Of a stretch of 9,152 nucleotides of DNA, positions 1-7,427 are shown in pieces. Source of the stretch: CAYYAU01 sp964469765 [NCBI: uncultured Clostridia bacterium] (lineage in GTDB: Bacteria; UBA6262; WVXT01; CAYYAU01); contig CAYYAU010000032.1 of NCBI GenBank assembly GCA_964469765.1, positions 1-9,152 of the forward strand, read 5' to 3'. Both the position numbers and the translations under genes were made by a program. The notes below the pieces were generated by a model, which was not told where the DNA came from, ran no database searches, and saw nothing but the letters and a program-made list of their open reading frames with translations. Every line of letters begins with the position of its first letter. Position 1 is the stretch's first letter.

Positions 1-1
1 A

Positions 2-1264
2 TGGATAAAGCTTTCAGTGCCCCAATTTTTGCCAAGATTTTTGAGGTATTTTTTGAAGCATAACCCCAATATAGACCTTGTAATGTTTATGATACTTAGA
101 AATCCTGATGATATATCAATTGTTAGTGAGAATAGGCTTGCTTTAATTCCTTTTCCTGTGAGTACACTTTTCACAAGGGATTTATTTGATTTTGATATAT
201 TTATTATGGAGAACTTTAGCTATAGAAGGTTTAATATTCCTATAGCCTATCTTGAGAATATAAAAAGGTTTGTAGACAATGGTGGGGGATTTTTAATGAT
301 TGGAGGAGAAAACTCGTTTTCTCTTGGAGGATATAAAAATACGCCATTAGAAGAAATTTTACCAGTTACTCTTTTGGAGGATGAGAATATAATTGATAAA
401 AATTTTAAAATAAAGATTAGAAATTATAATCATCCAATCACAAGATTGAAATTTAGTTTAGAACAGACAATAGACCTATGGGAAAGAGCCTCATCTCTTT
501 ATGGATTAAATACTTTAGGTCTACCAAAGAAAAATGCGATAGTGCTTGCTCAATATAATAATATAGAAAGATACCCTATCGTTGCTGTTAGTAATTATGG
601 AAAAGGAAGAACTATGATTGTTGCTTCTCCAACAACATGGAAATGGATATTTTCTCATAATAACATTTATAATCTATTTTGGGAAAATACAGTTTTATGG
701 CTTGCAGGCTCTGGTCAATTTAACACTGTAAAGATATACAAAAATAAAGAAGAATACAAATTGGGAGAAAAAGTTAGAATAAAAGTAGAACTGTTTAATC
801 AATATTATAAGAAACAGCACACTGTTAATATAGAGGTTTTACTGACCGAACCTAATGGGAAAAAAGTTTTATTAACAAGGAAAAAACAATTGGAGAAAGA
901 AGAACTATTATATGATTTTTTACCAGAACATTCTGGTATTTATTTTGTAAATGTAAAAGTAATTCAAAAAGATGGAAATATTTCTAAAGGAGAAATTTCT
1001 TTTAAAGTAAAAGGGTTTTCTTCTGAAGATGAAGAACCTCCAAATCATCAACTTTTGAAAGATATAGCAGAGGTTTCAGGAGGAGAATTCTTTTATTTGA
1101 AAGATATAAAGGATATCAATTTTATTTTGAAAAATAAGGAAGAATCCTTATTTGAAAAGAAAATAATCCTTTACCATCCACTTTTTTACCTACTTATTAT
1201 TTTAATTCTTGTTGGAGAATGGTGTTTAAGAACTTGGGGTAGAAAGAAACAGATAAAAGGATAG
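2..1264 (+). CDS. Membrane-anchored glutamine-amidotransferase-like protein, 5'-truncated by window edge
   Basis: The frame is open to the window edge (codons from base 2 read WIKLS before the GTG at 17), and homologues of this type have long N-terminal regions, so the true start lies upstream; GTG 17 is only an internal Val. Counting residues from base 17, about 1-230 look like a class-I glutamine-amidotransferase-like flavodoxin-type domain: FDIFIMENF (about 60-67), NGGGFLMIGGENSF (88-101), a GGY..TPLEEILPV stretch and a terminal NYGKGRTMIVASP strand. No Cys sits at the usual nucleophile position after the GGG strand, so it is probably not a working amidotransferase. Residues 236-335 form an Ig-like beta domain, followed by LLKDIAEVSGGEFFYL (347-361) and one C-terminal transmembrane helix (about 386-402) ending in a basic tail. 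Such proteins belong to MoxR/DUF58/VWA (Bat-like) envelope clusters; the exact role is unknown. It is followed after 17 bases by the DUF4175-type gene. Confidence 0.85.
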   Translation, partial: WIKLSVPQFLPRFLRYFLKHNPNIDLVMFMILRNPDDISIVSENRLALIPFPVSTLFTRDLFDFDIFIMENFSYRRFNIPIAYLENIKRFVDNGGGFLMIGGENSFSLGGYKNTPLEEILPVTLLEDENIIDKNFKIKIRNYNHPITRLKFSLEQTIDLWERASSLYGLNTLGLPKKNAIVLAQYNNIERYPIVAVSNYGKGRTMIVASPTTWKWIFSHNNIYNLFWENTVLWLAGSGQFNTVKIYKNKEEYKLGEKVRIKVELFNQYYKKQHTVNIEVLLTEPNGKKVLLTRKKQLEKEELLYDFLPEHSGIYFVNVKVIQKDGNISKGEISFKVKGFSSEDEEPPNHQLLKDIAEVSGGEFFYLKDIKDINFILKNKEESLFEKKIILYHPLFYLLIILILVGEWCLRTWGRKKQIKG

Positions 1265-1281
1265 TGTTAAGTAATTTATAA

Positions 1282-4200
1282 ATGTATAAAACTAAGAGCA
1301 ATATTAAAAATATAAATAAACTTATTACAAAAGTTAAAATTTATTTAAAATTATCTTTTTTATTTAAAGGCATTTATAACATATTATTATTTTTTGGCAT
1401 AGTTTTTGTTATATTTTCTTTACTTGATAGGTTTTTTTCTTTTTCTTATTTATTTAGAAAATATTTTTCCGTTATTTTTATTTTTGTACTACTTTATCTT
1501 CTAGTGAAATATATTATTCTTTCCTTACTAAAAGTATATTCTAAAAAAGATGAGGTATGTCTTATAATTCAGCAGAATTATCCATTTTTAAAGGATGATT
1601 TAATTAATGCATTCCAGCTTATACCTATAATTAATAAGAATATATTTTCATCTATTTTGATTCAATCTTTAATAGAAAGAGTAAATAGAAATTTATCCAG
1701 AATTAGAATAAAAAATTTTATTGATAAAAAAGGAGTTTTTATAAAGCTATTAAACTTAATAGTTTTTTATTTTTTGATACTTTTTATTCCTTTCAGCAGG
1801 GCATCTTTCACAAGGTTGTTTTTCTTTTTAAAAAGCGAACCTTCTGTTCTTTTTAAACATATCCTACCAGGTAATACTTCTATTATTAAAGGTGAAAATC
1901 AAAGAATTGAACTCATTCCAGCTACTTTTATTAATGATAAGGTCTATATTTTATTTCGGAATGTTTATAAAAAAGAAAAAAGTAAATGGAAAAAAGAAAG
2001 AATGTATAAAGAGAATGACAAATATATATATGACATAGAGAACATAAATAACAAAATAGAATATTTTATCCAAATAAGAGATATTCAATCTAAACATTTT
2101 TTCATTACTTTATTTTCTCTGCCTAATATAGGAAGTGTTTCTATGGTATATATCTATCCTTCTTATACTGGTTTAAAGCCCGAAAGGTTTAAGAATAAAT
2201 TAGATATTGAAGCACTTCTTGGTACAAAAATTCTGATGAAATGTAAAACAAATGTCCAACTAAAAAAAGCAAAGTTAATTACGTCAACCGGCAAAGAGTT
2301 TCCTTTAAAGATTGATAACTTAACTCTTAAAGGCCAATTTGTTATTCAAGAAAATGAAGAATATTGGATAGAACTTGAAGATTGTAATGGGCACACAAAT
2401 TTAAATCCAATTAAAAATAGAATAGTTGTTATTGAGGATAAGTCTCCGTATATAGAGATTCTTTTTCCGAATAGGGATATTACAATCTCTAAAAGTGAAA
2501 CTTTACCAATTGTGTATAAAGTAGAGGATGATATAGGAATTAAAAATATTACTATGATTTATAATTATGATGGAAAACAGCATAAAATAGAAATTGAATC
2601 ATTTAAAACCAATATCAAAAGTATTCAAGATAAATTTGAGTTTAATTTAAGATTATATTCCTTTTTACCTGGTAAGATAATATCATACTATTTTCAAGTA
2701 GTTGATAATGACACAATTAGTGGACCTAAAAGCAGATTCTCAAAACGATATATGTTGGAGATATTTAGTTATACAAAAAGACATAATGATATAGAAAAAA
2801 AACAGAAAGAAATCAGTGATATGATAATTAAAATTTTAGCAGAACAGATAGAAAATAAAACTAGAGTTGAATCAAAAATGGATTTGGGAAGCATAAAAGA
2901 AAACCAGTCAGGAATTAGTAAAAAAACTAAAGAAGTTCTTGATAGATTTAACACTTTATTAAAGGATATGAAAACAGACCCGCTTACTTCGGAGTTTACA
3001 TATGAGGAATATAAAAGTATGTTTAGGGGGATAAAATGGATAAAAGACAATAAAATGGACTATTTGGACAGTTTGTCTTTTGAAGAAAACAATAGAGAAA
3101 CAATAAAAAGCATTCAACAAGATATCATTGATGATTTTGAAAGATATAGTTTGCTTTCGGATGATATCTTCAGAAGACAGAAAATGGATAATATTTTTTC
3201 TTCAACTGATGAACTTTTAGATACTACCACTAATTTAAATGAGTATTTAAAGGATTTTTCAAAAGAAGATAAACAGAAAATAAAAGAGTTAGAGAATATA
3301 TTAAATGAAATTTCTTCTTTGATGCGTCAAATTATATCTATTTTAACAGATTATCCTAATGAGTTGCCTCAGGAGTTCATTAATAAGGATGCATTAGAAA
3401 ATCTTGAACTTTCCAAAATACAGAATATCTTTGAGAAACTAAAAAAAAGTGTAGATGAAAATAATATTGATGAAGCAATCACTCTTGCAAAGAGATTTGC
3501 AGAGAGTTTAAGCAAATTAAAACAGGAATTAAATTTATTATCAGAAAATGTTGATATGTTTTCTTCTGTGAATGAAATGATAAATTTAGTTAACAGTATT
3601 AAGGAATTTATACAGAAAGAAACAGATATAAAGGAAAAGACATTTATATGGGAAAGAAAAAGACAAGAAAGACTTTTTTCCCAACAAGAAAGAAAACTTA
3701 AAAGGCTAAAAAAAATACAAAATACAATTAGTAATGAAATTTTGAATTTACATATTCAACAGAAAGAGGAATTGCTTAGAAAAATACAATATAAAACAAA
3801 TAAAATTAGAGAAGATTTTTCAAATAATAGATTTGAACAGATGGATAATAAATTAAATAATTTAGTAAGAGATTTAAGAAGATTGGGAAATGAAATTTCC
3901 TTACTTAAACTCAATAACAAAAAAGAGCTGATGAAGAAAATTAAACGTATTTATACTAAGGAAATAGCGGTTAAAGATGAGTTTAACAGAAACATTCCTT
4001 CAGGAAAGCTTTTCACAATCAAAGAAAAACAAAAGATAAAAGACATTATCCCTCCACAGACAGCACTAATTAATGAAGTAGACAGATTTATAGTAGAATA
4101 TAAACTTCTCGCAAGTAAGACGTCTTTGTTACCTTTATTAGAGGGATTAGAAAATCTCAATACCTCAAAATATGCGATGGAAAAGGTAAATAACAACTTA

Positions 4201-4521
4201 GAAAAATATAAAACTGTGCAGGCTCTTAATGAGGAAGAAGAAGCCATATTTTATCTTAATAAACTAAAAGGTATAATTGAGGGTTCATATAAAAAACTTT
4301 CTGCATTAAAAGAAGAAAAGATGCCCTTTGGAAAGAAAAAAAGTATGCTTCCGATTGGAGTAGGGATTGGGTTTAGAGAAGGTTATGTAGATATCCCTAA
4401 AAAAGAAGATTTTAAACCAATCTATAATCTTAAAAAAGAGATAATAAAAGCATTAAAGGAAACATATCCTGAAAAGTTTAAGAAAGTTATTAGGGCTTAT
4501 TATGAGAAATTATATCAATAA
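1282..4521 (+). CDS. DUF4175-type giant membrane protein with Ig-like and coiled-coil regions
   Basis: This 1079-residue protein matches the DUF4175 layout. It has two N-terminal transmembrane helices (about 30-50 and 62-84), a third at about 152-172, and a beta-rich extracytoplasmic region to about 495. That region contains YPSYTGLKPERF, a KSPYIEILFPNRD strand, VEDDIGIKNI (about 414-423) and GKIISYYFQVVDNDTISGP (about 464-482). A Lys/Glu-rich, mostly helical and probably coiled-coil region runs from about 497 to 1000. The C-terminal signature FREGYVDIPKKEDF... ends in FKKVIRAYYEKLYQ, close to the tail usual in the family. The function of DUF4175 is not established; topology suggests an envelope scaffold. 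The start is fixed because a TAA stop immediately precedes ATG 1282 in frame, yet no Shine-Dalgarno is visible at normal spacing. Translation may therefore depend on re-initiation after the upstream stop at 1264. Its end overlaps the peptidase gene by 20 bases. Confidence 0.85.
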   Translation: MYKTKSNIKNINKLITKVKIYLKLSFLFKGIYNILLFFGIVFVIFSLLDRFFSFSYLFRKYFSVIFIFVLLYLLVKYIILSLLKVYSKKDEVCLIIQQNYPFLKDDLINAFQLIPIINKNIFSSILIQSLIERVNRNLSRIRIKNFIDKKGVFIKLLNLIVFYFLILFIPFSRASFTRLFFFLKSEPSVLFKHILPGNTSIIKGENQRIELIPATFINDKVYILFRNVYKKEKSKWKKERMYKENDKYIYDIENINNKIEYFIQIRDIQSKHFFITLFSLPNIGSVSMVYIYPSYTGLKPERFKNKLDIEALLGTKILMKCKTNVQLKKAKLITSTGKEFPLKIDNLTLKGQFVIQENEEYWIELEDCNGHTNLNPIKNRIVVIEDKSPYIEILFPNRDITISKSETLPIVYKVEDDIGIKNITMIYNYDGKQHKIEIESFKTNIKSIQDKFEFNLRLYSFLPGKIISYYFQVVDNDTISGPKSRFSKRYMLEIFSYTKRHNDIEKKQKEISDMIIKILAEQIENKTRVESKMDLGSIKENQSGISKKTKEVLDRFNTLLKDMKTDPLTSEFTYEEYKSMFRGIKWIKDNKMDYLDSLSFEENNRETIKSIQQDIIDDFERYSLLSDDIFRRQKMDNIFSSTDELLDTTTNLNEYLKDFSKEDKQKIKELENILNEISSLMRQIISILTDYPNELPQEFINKDALENLELSKIQNIFEKLKKSVDENNIDEAITLAKRFAESLSKLKQELNLLSENVDMFSSVNEMINLVNSIKEFIQKETDIKEKTFIWERKRQERLFSQQERKLKRLKKIQNTISNEILNLHIQQKEELLRKIQYKTNKIREDFSNNRFEQMDNKLNNLVRDLRRLGNEISLLKLNNKKELMKKIKRIYTKEIAVKDEFNRNIPSGKLFTIKEKQKIKDIIPPQTALINEVDRFIVEYKLLASKTSLLPLLEGLENLNTSKYAMEKVNNNLEKYKTVQALNEEEEAIFYLNKLKGIIEGSYKKLSALKEEKMPFGKKKSMLPIGVGIGFREGYVDIPKKEDFKPIYNLKKEIIKALKETYPEKFKKVIRAYYEKLYQ

Positions 4522-6055
4522 AGTATTAAAAGAATTCCGGAAAGTATATTTTATAGTAATCTATAAAATTGCTTTAATATTACTGGTAATTTTTTTTGTC
4601 GCAGCTGAAGATATTCTAAAAAAAGGAGATTATTATTTAGAAACTTGGCAGATTGAAGAAGCAAAAGAATTAGCCAAGAAACTAAAAGGTAAGAAGGCAG
4701 AGTTTTTAAAATCCAAGATATACTTTTATGAAGGAAACTATAAGCAATCTTTAGAAATCCTTGAAAGAAACAATTTTAAAGGTGCATTTAAAACATATAT
4801 AAAAGACCTATATAAAACAACTAAAGGGTTTATAATATTTGAAAGCAAACACTTTAAACTAAGGTTGTCAAAGAAGGATATTATCCTTAAGGATTACACT
4901 ATTTCCACCTTAGAGAAAGCATATATAGAGGTTGGTAATGATCTTGATTTTTATCCAAAAAAAAAGGTCCTTGTTGAAATCTATCCTGATGATGCTTCTT
5001 TTCAGTTCGCATCTACACTTAGCAGGAAACAGATTGAAAATTCTGGGGCGATTGGGATATGTAAATTTAATAAAATTATGATAATTTCTCCACGTATGTT
5101 ACTTTTTGGATATCAATGGAGAGATGCATTAACTCATGAATATACTCATTACTTAATTGGAAAGATAACCCATTTAAATATTCCACTTTGGTTTAACGAA
5201 GGTATAGCAAAGTATGAGGAAACACGATGGCGCAGCAGTGAATCCTTATATTTATCTTCGCTCTATAAAAATTATATATTAAATGCCAGAAAAGATAATG
5301 AATGGATAGACTTTCAGGATATGAGTAAAGGTATGCCAAATTTAAATAATATTAAAGAGGTTATCCTTGCTTTTGCTGAGGTTTCAAATGCGGTTGATTT
5401 CTTTATTAGGAAATTTGGGAAGGAATCTTTGAAAAGAGTTTTGAAGGAATTTTCACAGACATCTCCAGACAGAGCATTTAAAAAGATAACTGGTAAAAGT
5501 ATCAAAGACTTTACAAAAATGTGGAAAAGATATATTTCTTCATTAAATATTATAGGGGCCCCTGAGGTAAGACCAAACAGGTATACCTTAAAGAAAAAAG
5601 CTCAAGATTATATTTCCGAATTTGTAGAGAAAAAAGCCAGAGATAATGTTCGGCTTGGTGATAGATTTTTAAAAATGGGGAAACTTGAGGTTTCTCTTAT
5701 AGAATACAGAAAGGCACTTAAAAATGATGTTGATAATCCCTATATATTAAATCAGATTGGAAAGATATATGTTTTAAGACAGAATCTTGAAAAAGCAAAA
5801 CAGATCTTTTTAAAAGTAATTGAGAAAAACCCTGATTTTTCTCCCTCCCATATGCATTTAGGAGATATTTACTTTAAAGAAAATAATTTTGACAAAGCTA
5901 TAAAACATTATAAACAATGTATTAATATAAATCCATTTATTCCTTCTATACATAAAAACCTTGCTCAGATTTATTTTTATTTGGAGGATACTTTGAATGC
6001 TTCAAAAGAGATCCATATTTATAAAACCTTACTTCCGCTCCGGGAGCGGAAGTAA
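4502..6055 (+). CDS. Membrane/exported gluzincin peptidase (peptidase MA-like) with TPR repeats
   Basis: This 517-residue protein is a likely zinc metalloprotease of the peptidase-MA type. A basic N-terminus and a hydrophobic segment (about 17-34) ending FFVAAED form a signal anchor or signal peptide. A short TPR-like segment follows (about 38-90). The peptidase domain (about 112-350) contains HEYTH (His212, Glu213, His216) and WFNEGIAKYEE, with Glu233 as probable third zinc ligand, then an AVDFFIRKFGKESL helix and a Trp-containing end typical of the family. TPR motifs fill about 380-510 (for example GDRFLKMGKLEVSLIEYRKAL and the repeats near 415 and 450). All catalytic residues are present, so it is probably active on an envelope substrate, which is unknown. 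The start uses an AGGG Shine-Dalgarno (4492-4495), 6 bases from the ATG, inside the end of the DUF4175-type gene, implying translational coupling. The final codons (LLPLRERK and TAA) are encoded by the left RAYT hairpin, so the native C-terminus may have been replaced. Confidence 0.88.
   Translation: MRNYINKVLKEFRKVYFIVIYKIALILLVIFFVAAEDILKKGDYYLETWQIEEAKELAKKLKGKKAEFLKSKIYFYEGNYKQSLEILERNNFKGAFKTYIKDLYKTTKGFIIFESKHFKLRLSKKDIILKDYTISTLEKAYIEVGNDLDFYPKKKVLVEIYPDDASFQFASTLSRKQIENSGAIGICKFNKIMIISPRMLLFGYQWRDALTHEYTHYLIGKITHLNIPLWFNEGIAKYEETRWRSSESLYLSSLYKNYILNARKDNEWIDFQDMSKGMPNLNNIKEVILAFAEVSNAVDFFIRKFGKESLKRVLKEFSQTSPDRAFKKITGKSIKDFTKMWKRYISSLNIIGAPEVRPNRYTLKKKAQDYISEFVEKKARDNVRLGDRFLKMGKLEVSLIEYRKALKNDVDNPYILNQIGKIYVLRQNLEKAKQIFLKVIEKNPDFSPSHMHLGDIYFKENNFDKAIKHYKQCININPFIPSIHKNLAQIYFYLEDTLNASKEIHIYKTLLPLRERK
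6029..6055. repeat. Left REP-like GC-rich hairpin
   Basis: A 12-bp perfect stem (TTACTTCCGCTC at 6029-6040 with GAGCGGAAGTAA at 6044-6055) closes a CGG loop. It stands out as GC-rich in AT-rich surroundings. CC (6027-6028) and GG (6058-6059) flank the stem. Its core TTCCGCTC-N3-GAGCGGAA is repeated at 6772-6790 on the other side of the transposase gene. The hairpin covers the last codons and the TAA of the peptidase gene. No T-tract follows on the + strand, so it is better explained as a REP element than as an intrinsic terminator, although it could slow transcription or protect the mRNA 3' end. Confidence 0.8.
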
Positions 6056-6093
6056 AAGGGGAATGGAAATAAAGGTAAATAAAGGGGGCCCAA

Positions 6094-6765
6094 ATGAAAA
6101 GAAAAGAAGAACTGGTAACAGGGGAAATTTACCATGTTTTTAATAAAAGTATAGCTGGTTTTAAAATATTTAATAGTGATGGAGAATTTATTAGGATATT
6201 AAGGATAATAAGATATTACCAAATTGAAACTCTCCCAATTAAATTTTCTCAGTTTATAAAGTTAAACAAAATAAAAAGAGATAATTTCAATAAGTATTTT
6301 AATTCTATCCTTACCAATAAGGAAAAACGCATTCAGATAATTGCATACTGTATAATGCCTACACATTTTCATTTAATCTTAAAACAACTGAAAGAAAATG
6401 GAATCTCTATTTTTATGGGTAATATTCTTAATAGCTATAGTCACTATTTTAACATCAAACATAAAAGAAAAGGTCCTTTATGGGAAGGAAGATTTAAAAA
6501 TGTTTTAGTTAAAAGTGATGAGCAGCTTATTCATCTTACTAGATATATACATTTGAATCCTACAAGCTCTGGAATAGTAAATAAACCAGAAGATTGGTGT
6601 TATTCCTCTTATATGGAGTATATAGCGAAAGACAAAATAAAAGAAATAATTTGTAACTATTCTGATATTATCCAAATATCCAAAGATTCTTATAAACAAT
6701 TTGTAGAAGATAGGGTTTCTTATCAAAGAGAATTATACAAAATAAAACATTTAATTTTAGAATAA
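6094..6765 (+). CDS. REP-associated tyrosine transposase (Y1/HUH, IS200-like)
   Basis: This 223-residue protein belongs to the Y1_Tnp (HUH endonuclease) family in its RAYT form. The first strand is GEIYHVFNKSI (10-20). The metal-binding HUH motif lies in MPTHFHLIL (His91, His93). The nicking tyrosine is most likely Tyr115 in NSYSHYFN, followed by the family signature KGPLWEGRFKNVLV (126-139) and YIHLNP (151-156), then a WCYSSY segment (168-173). These enzymes cut and rejoin single-stranded DNA beside hairpins. Here matching hairpins flank the gene. A 30- to 40-residue segment between the first strand and the HUH motif (about 43-80) is longer than in E. coli TnpA-REP. All key residues are intact, so it is likely functional. 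A GGGGG purine run (6084-6088) is 5 bases from ATG 6094. No own promoter is obvious, so it may be read from the upstream operon. Its AT-richness matches its neighbours, arguing against very recent import. Confidence 0.9.
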   Translation: MKRKEELVTGEIYHVFNKSIAGFKIFNSDGEFIRILRIIRYYQIETLPIKFSQFIKLNKIKRDNFNKYFNSILTNKEKRIQIIAYCIMPTHFHLILKQLKENGISIFMGNILNSYSHYFNIKHKRKGPLWEGRFKNVLVKSDEQLIHLTRYIHLNPTSSGIVNKPEDWCYSSYMEYIAKDKIKEIICNYSDIIQISKDSYKQFVEDRVSYQRELYKIKHLILE

Positions 6766-6770
6766 CCGTT

Positions 6771-6791
6771 TTTCCGTTCCCGGAGCGGAAA
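6771..6791. repeat. Right REP-like GC-rich hairpin
   Basis: TTTCCGTTC (6771-6779) pairs with GAGCGGAAA (6783-6791) through 9 pairs, one of them G-U, around loop CCG. CC lies 4 bases before the TTCCG core and GG 5 bases after it, as around the left copy. It starts 5 bases after the transposase stop and ends 6 bases before the -35 box of the regulator promoter. Confidence 0.8.
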
Positions 6792-6797
6792 TATAGG

Positions 6798-6825
6798 TTG
6801 ACAAAATTGAAATCTGTGGTATAAA
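6798..6825 (+). promoter_or_regulatory. Sigma-70-type promoter of the HTH-receiver/kinase operon
   Basis: A perfect TTGACA (6798-6803) and TATAAA (6820-6825) are separated by 16 bases. Transcription would start near 6832, giving a leader of about 47 bases before ATG 6879. The right REP-like hairpin lies directly upstream, so RAYT activity could influence this promoter. Confidence 0.7.
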
Positions 6826-6852
6826 TAAAGTAGATTATATAGAATATTTAGA

Positions 6853-6867
6853 ATTTATTGAATAAAT
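6853..6867. promoter_or_regulatory. 15-bp perfect palindrome next to the ribosome binding site
   Basis: ATTTATT-G-AATAAAT is a perfect dyad centred on 6860. It ends at the base before the GGAG Shine-Dalgarno (6868-6871) of the HTH-receiver gene. It could be an operator or a weak mRNA hairpin masking the start. Its AT-only composition makes chance occurrence plausible. Confidence 0.3.
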
Positions 6868-6878
6868 GGAGATGTCTA

Positions 6879-7427
6879 ATGAAGCGTATCTTTACAACTT
6901 TTGAGATTGCAAATCTTTGTCATGTTGATATGACCACTGTTATTAATTGGATTGAAGAAGGGAAGCTTCGGGCTTATAGGACTCCAGGCGGTCATAGAAG
7001 AATAAAAAGAGAAAGCTTTGTTAAATTCCTTCAGAGATTCAATATGCCTTTACCAGATGAGTTTATAAATGAGAAAAAGAAAAAGGTTCTTATTGTTGAT
7101 GATGAACAGGTTGTTGTAGAAGTTATAAGCAGATTTTTGAAAAAGATGGGTTATGAGTTAGAATCAGCATTTAATGGATTTGAAGCAGGCAGAAAAATAG
7201 AGACATTTTCTCCTGGAATTGTGATATTAGATATAAATTTACCAGGTACAAATGGCATAGAGGTATGTAAGGAGATTAAAAACAAGAATAAAGATATAAA
7301 AGTTATTGCATTGACAGGTTATCCATCTAAAGAGAACAGAAAAAGGATGTTAAAAGCAGGAGCTGATACTTTTTTGTCAAAACCAATAGATCTGAGAGTT
7401 TTAGAAAAAGTACTTCTTACTTTATGA
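6879..7427 (+). CDS. N-terminal HTH (MerR/excisionase-type) response regulator
   Basis: This is a 182-residue two-domain transcription regulator. Residues 5-52 form a MerR/BldC-like winged helix (FTTFEIANLCHVDMTTVINWIEEGKL, wing TPGGHRRIKRESF). After a linker (NMPLPDEFINEKKKK), residues 69-182 form a receiver with acidic pocket Asp74/Asp75, phospho-acceptor Asp118 (VILDINLPG), Thr146 and Lys168 (SKPID). All receiver residues are present, so it should be phosphorylatable. The HTH-first order is the reverse of OmpR and NarL regulators. The start at 6879 is preferred over TTG 6858 because GGAG (6868-6871) stands 7 bases before the ATG and the protein then begins at the usual MKRIFTTFEIA. The stop overlaps the start of the kinase-like gene (ATGA, 4 bases), so the two are translationally coupled. 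DNA targets cannot be inferred. Confidence 0.9.
   Translation: MKRIFTTFEIANLCHVDMTTVINWIEEGKLRAYRTPGGHRRIKRESFVKFLQRFNMPLPDEFINEKKKKVLIVDDEQVVVEVISRFLKKMGYELESAFNGFEAGRKIETFSPGIVILDINLPGTNGIEVCKEIKNKNKDIKVIALTGYPSKENRKRMLKAGADTFLSKPIDLRVLEKVLLTL

Larger units (their letters stand above)
6029..6791 (+). mobile_element. RAYT-type unit: Y1 transposase gene bracketed by REP-like hairpins
   Basis: A single-gene Y1 transposase lies between two near-identical hairpins (6029-6055 and 6771-6791). The 19-base cores differ by one base (C versus T in the left arm) when the left copy is reverse-complemented, which also matches the loops (CGG versus CCG). This is the known arrangement of REP-associated tyrosine transposases. 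There is no tnpB, no second open reading frame and no evident target duplication. True element ends are unknown; the given limits are the outer hairpin edges. Confidence 0.65.

Noticed and set aside
17-19. GTG as start of the first gene
   Set aside because: The frame stays open to the window edge and the preceding residues continue the domain, so this is an internal Val codon.
2769-3050. Minus-strand open frame inside the DUF4175-type gene
   Set aside because: It is antisense to a well-supported coding region, with low-complexity hydrophobic translation typical of a shadow frame; the same applies to 3951-4247, 5314-5505 and 6505-6726.
6029-6055. Intrinsic terminator of the envelope operon
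   Set aside because: The stem is strong but is followed by AAAGGGG and not a T-tract, and a matching hairpin occurs across the transposase gene.
6094-6765. Complete IS200/IS605 element
   Set aside because: There is no tnpB, and the protein has the RAYT signature (SYSHYFN ... GPLWEGRF) with an extended middle segment, so a solo RAYT fits better.
6858-6860. TTG start for the first HTH-receiver regulator
   Set aside because: It lies inside a palindrome without a Shine-Dalgarno, and ATG 6879 has GGAG at 7 bases and the usual N-terminus.
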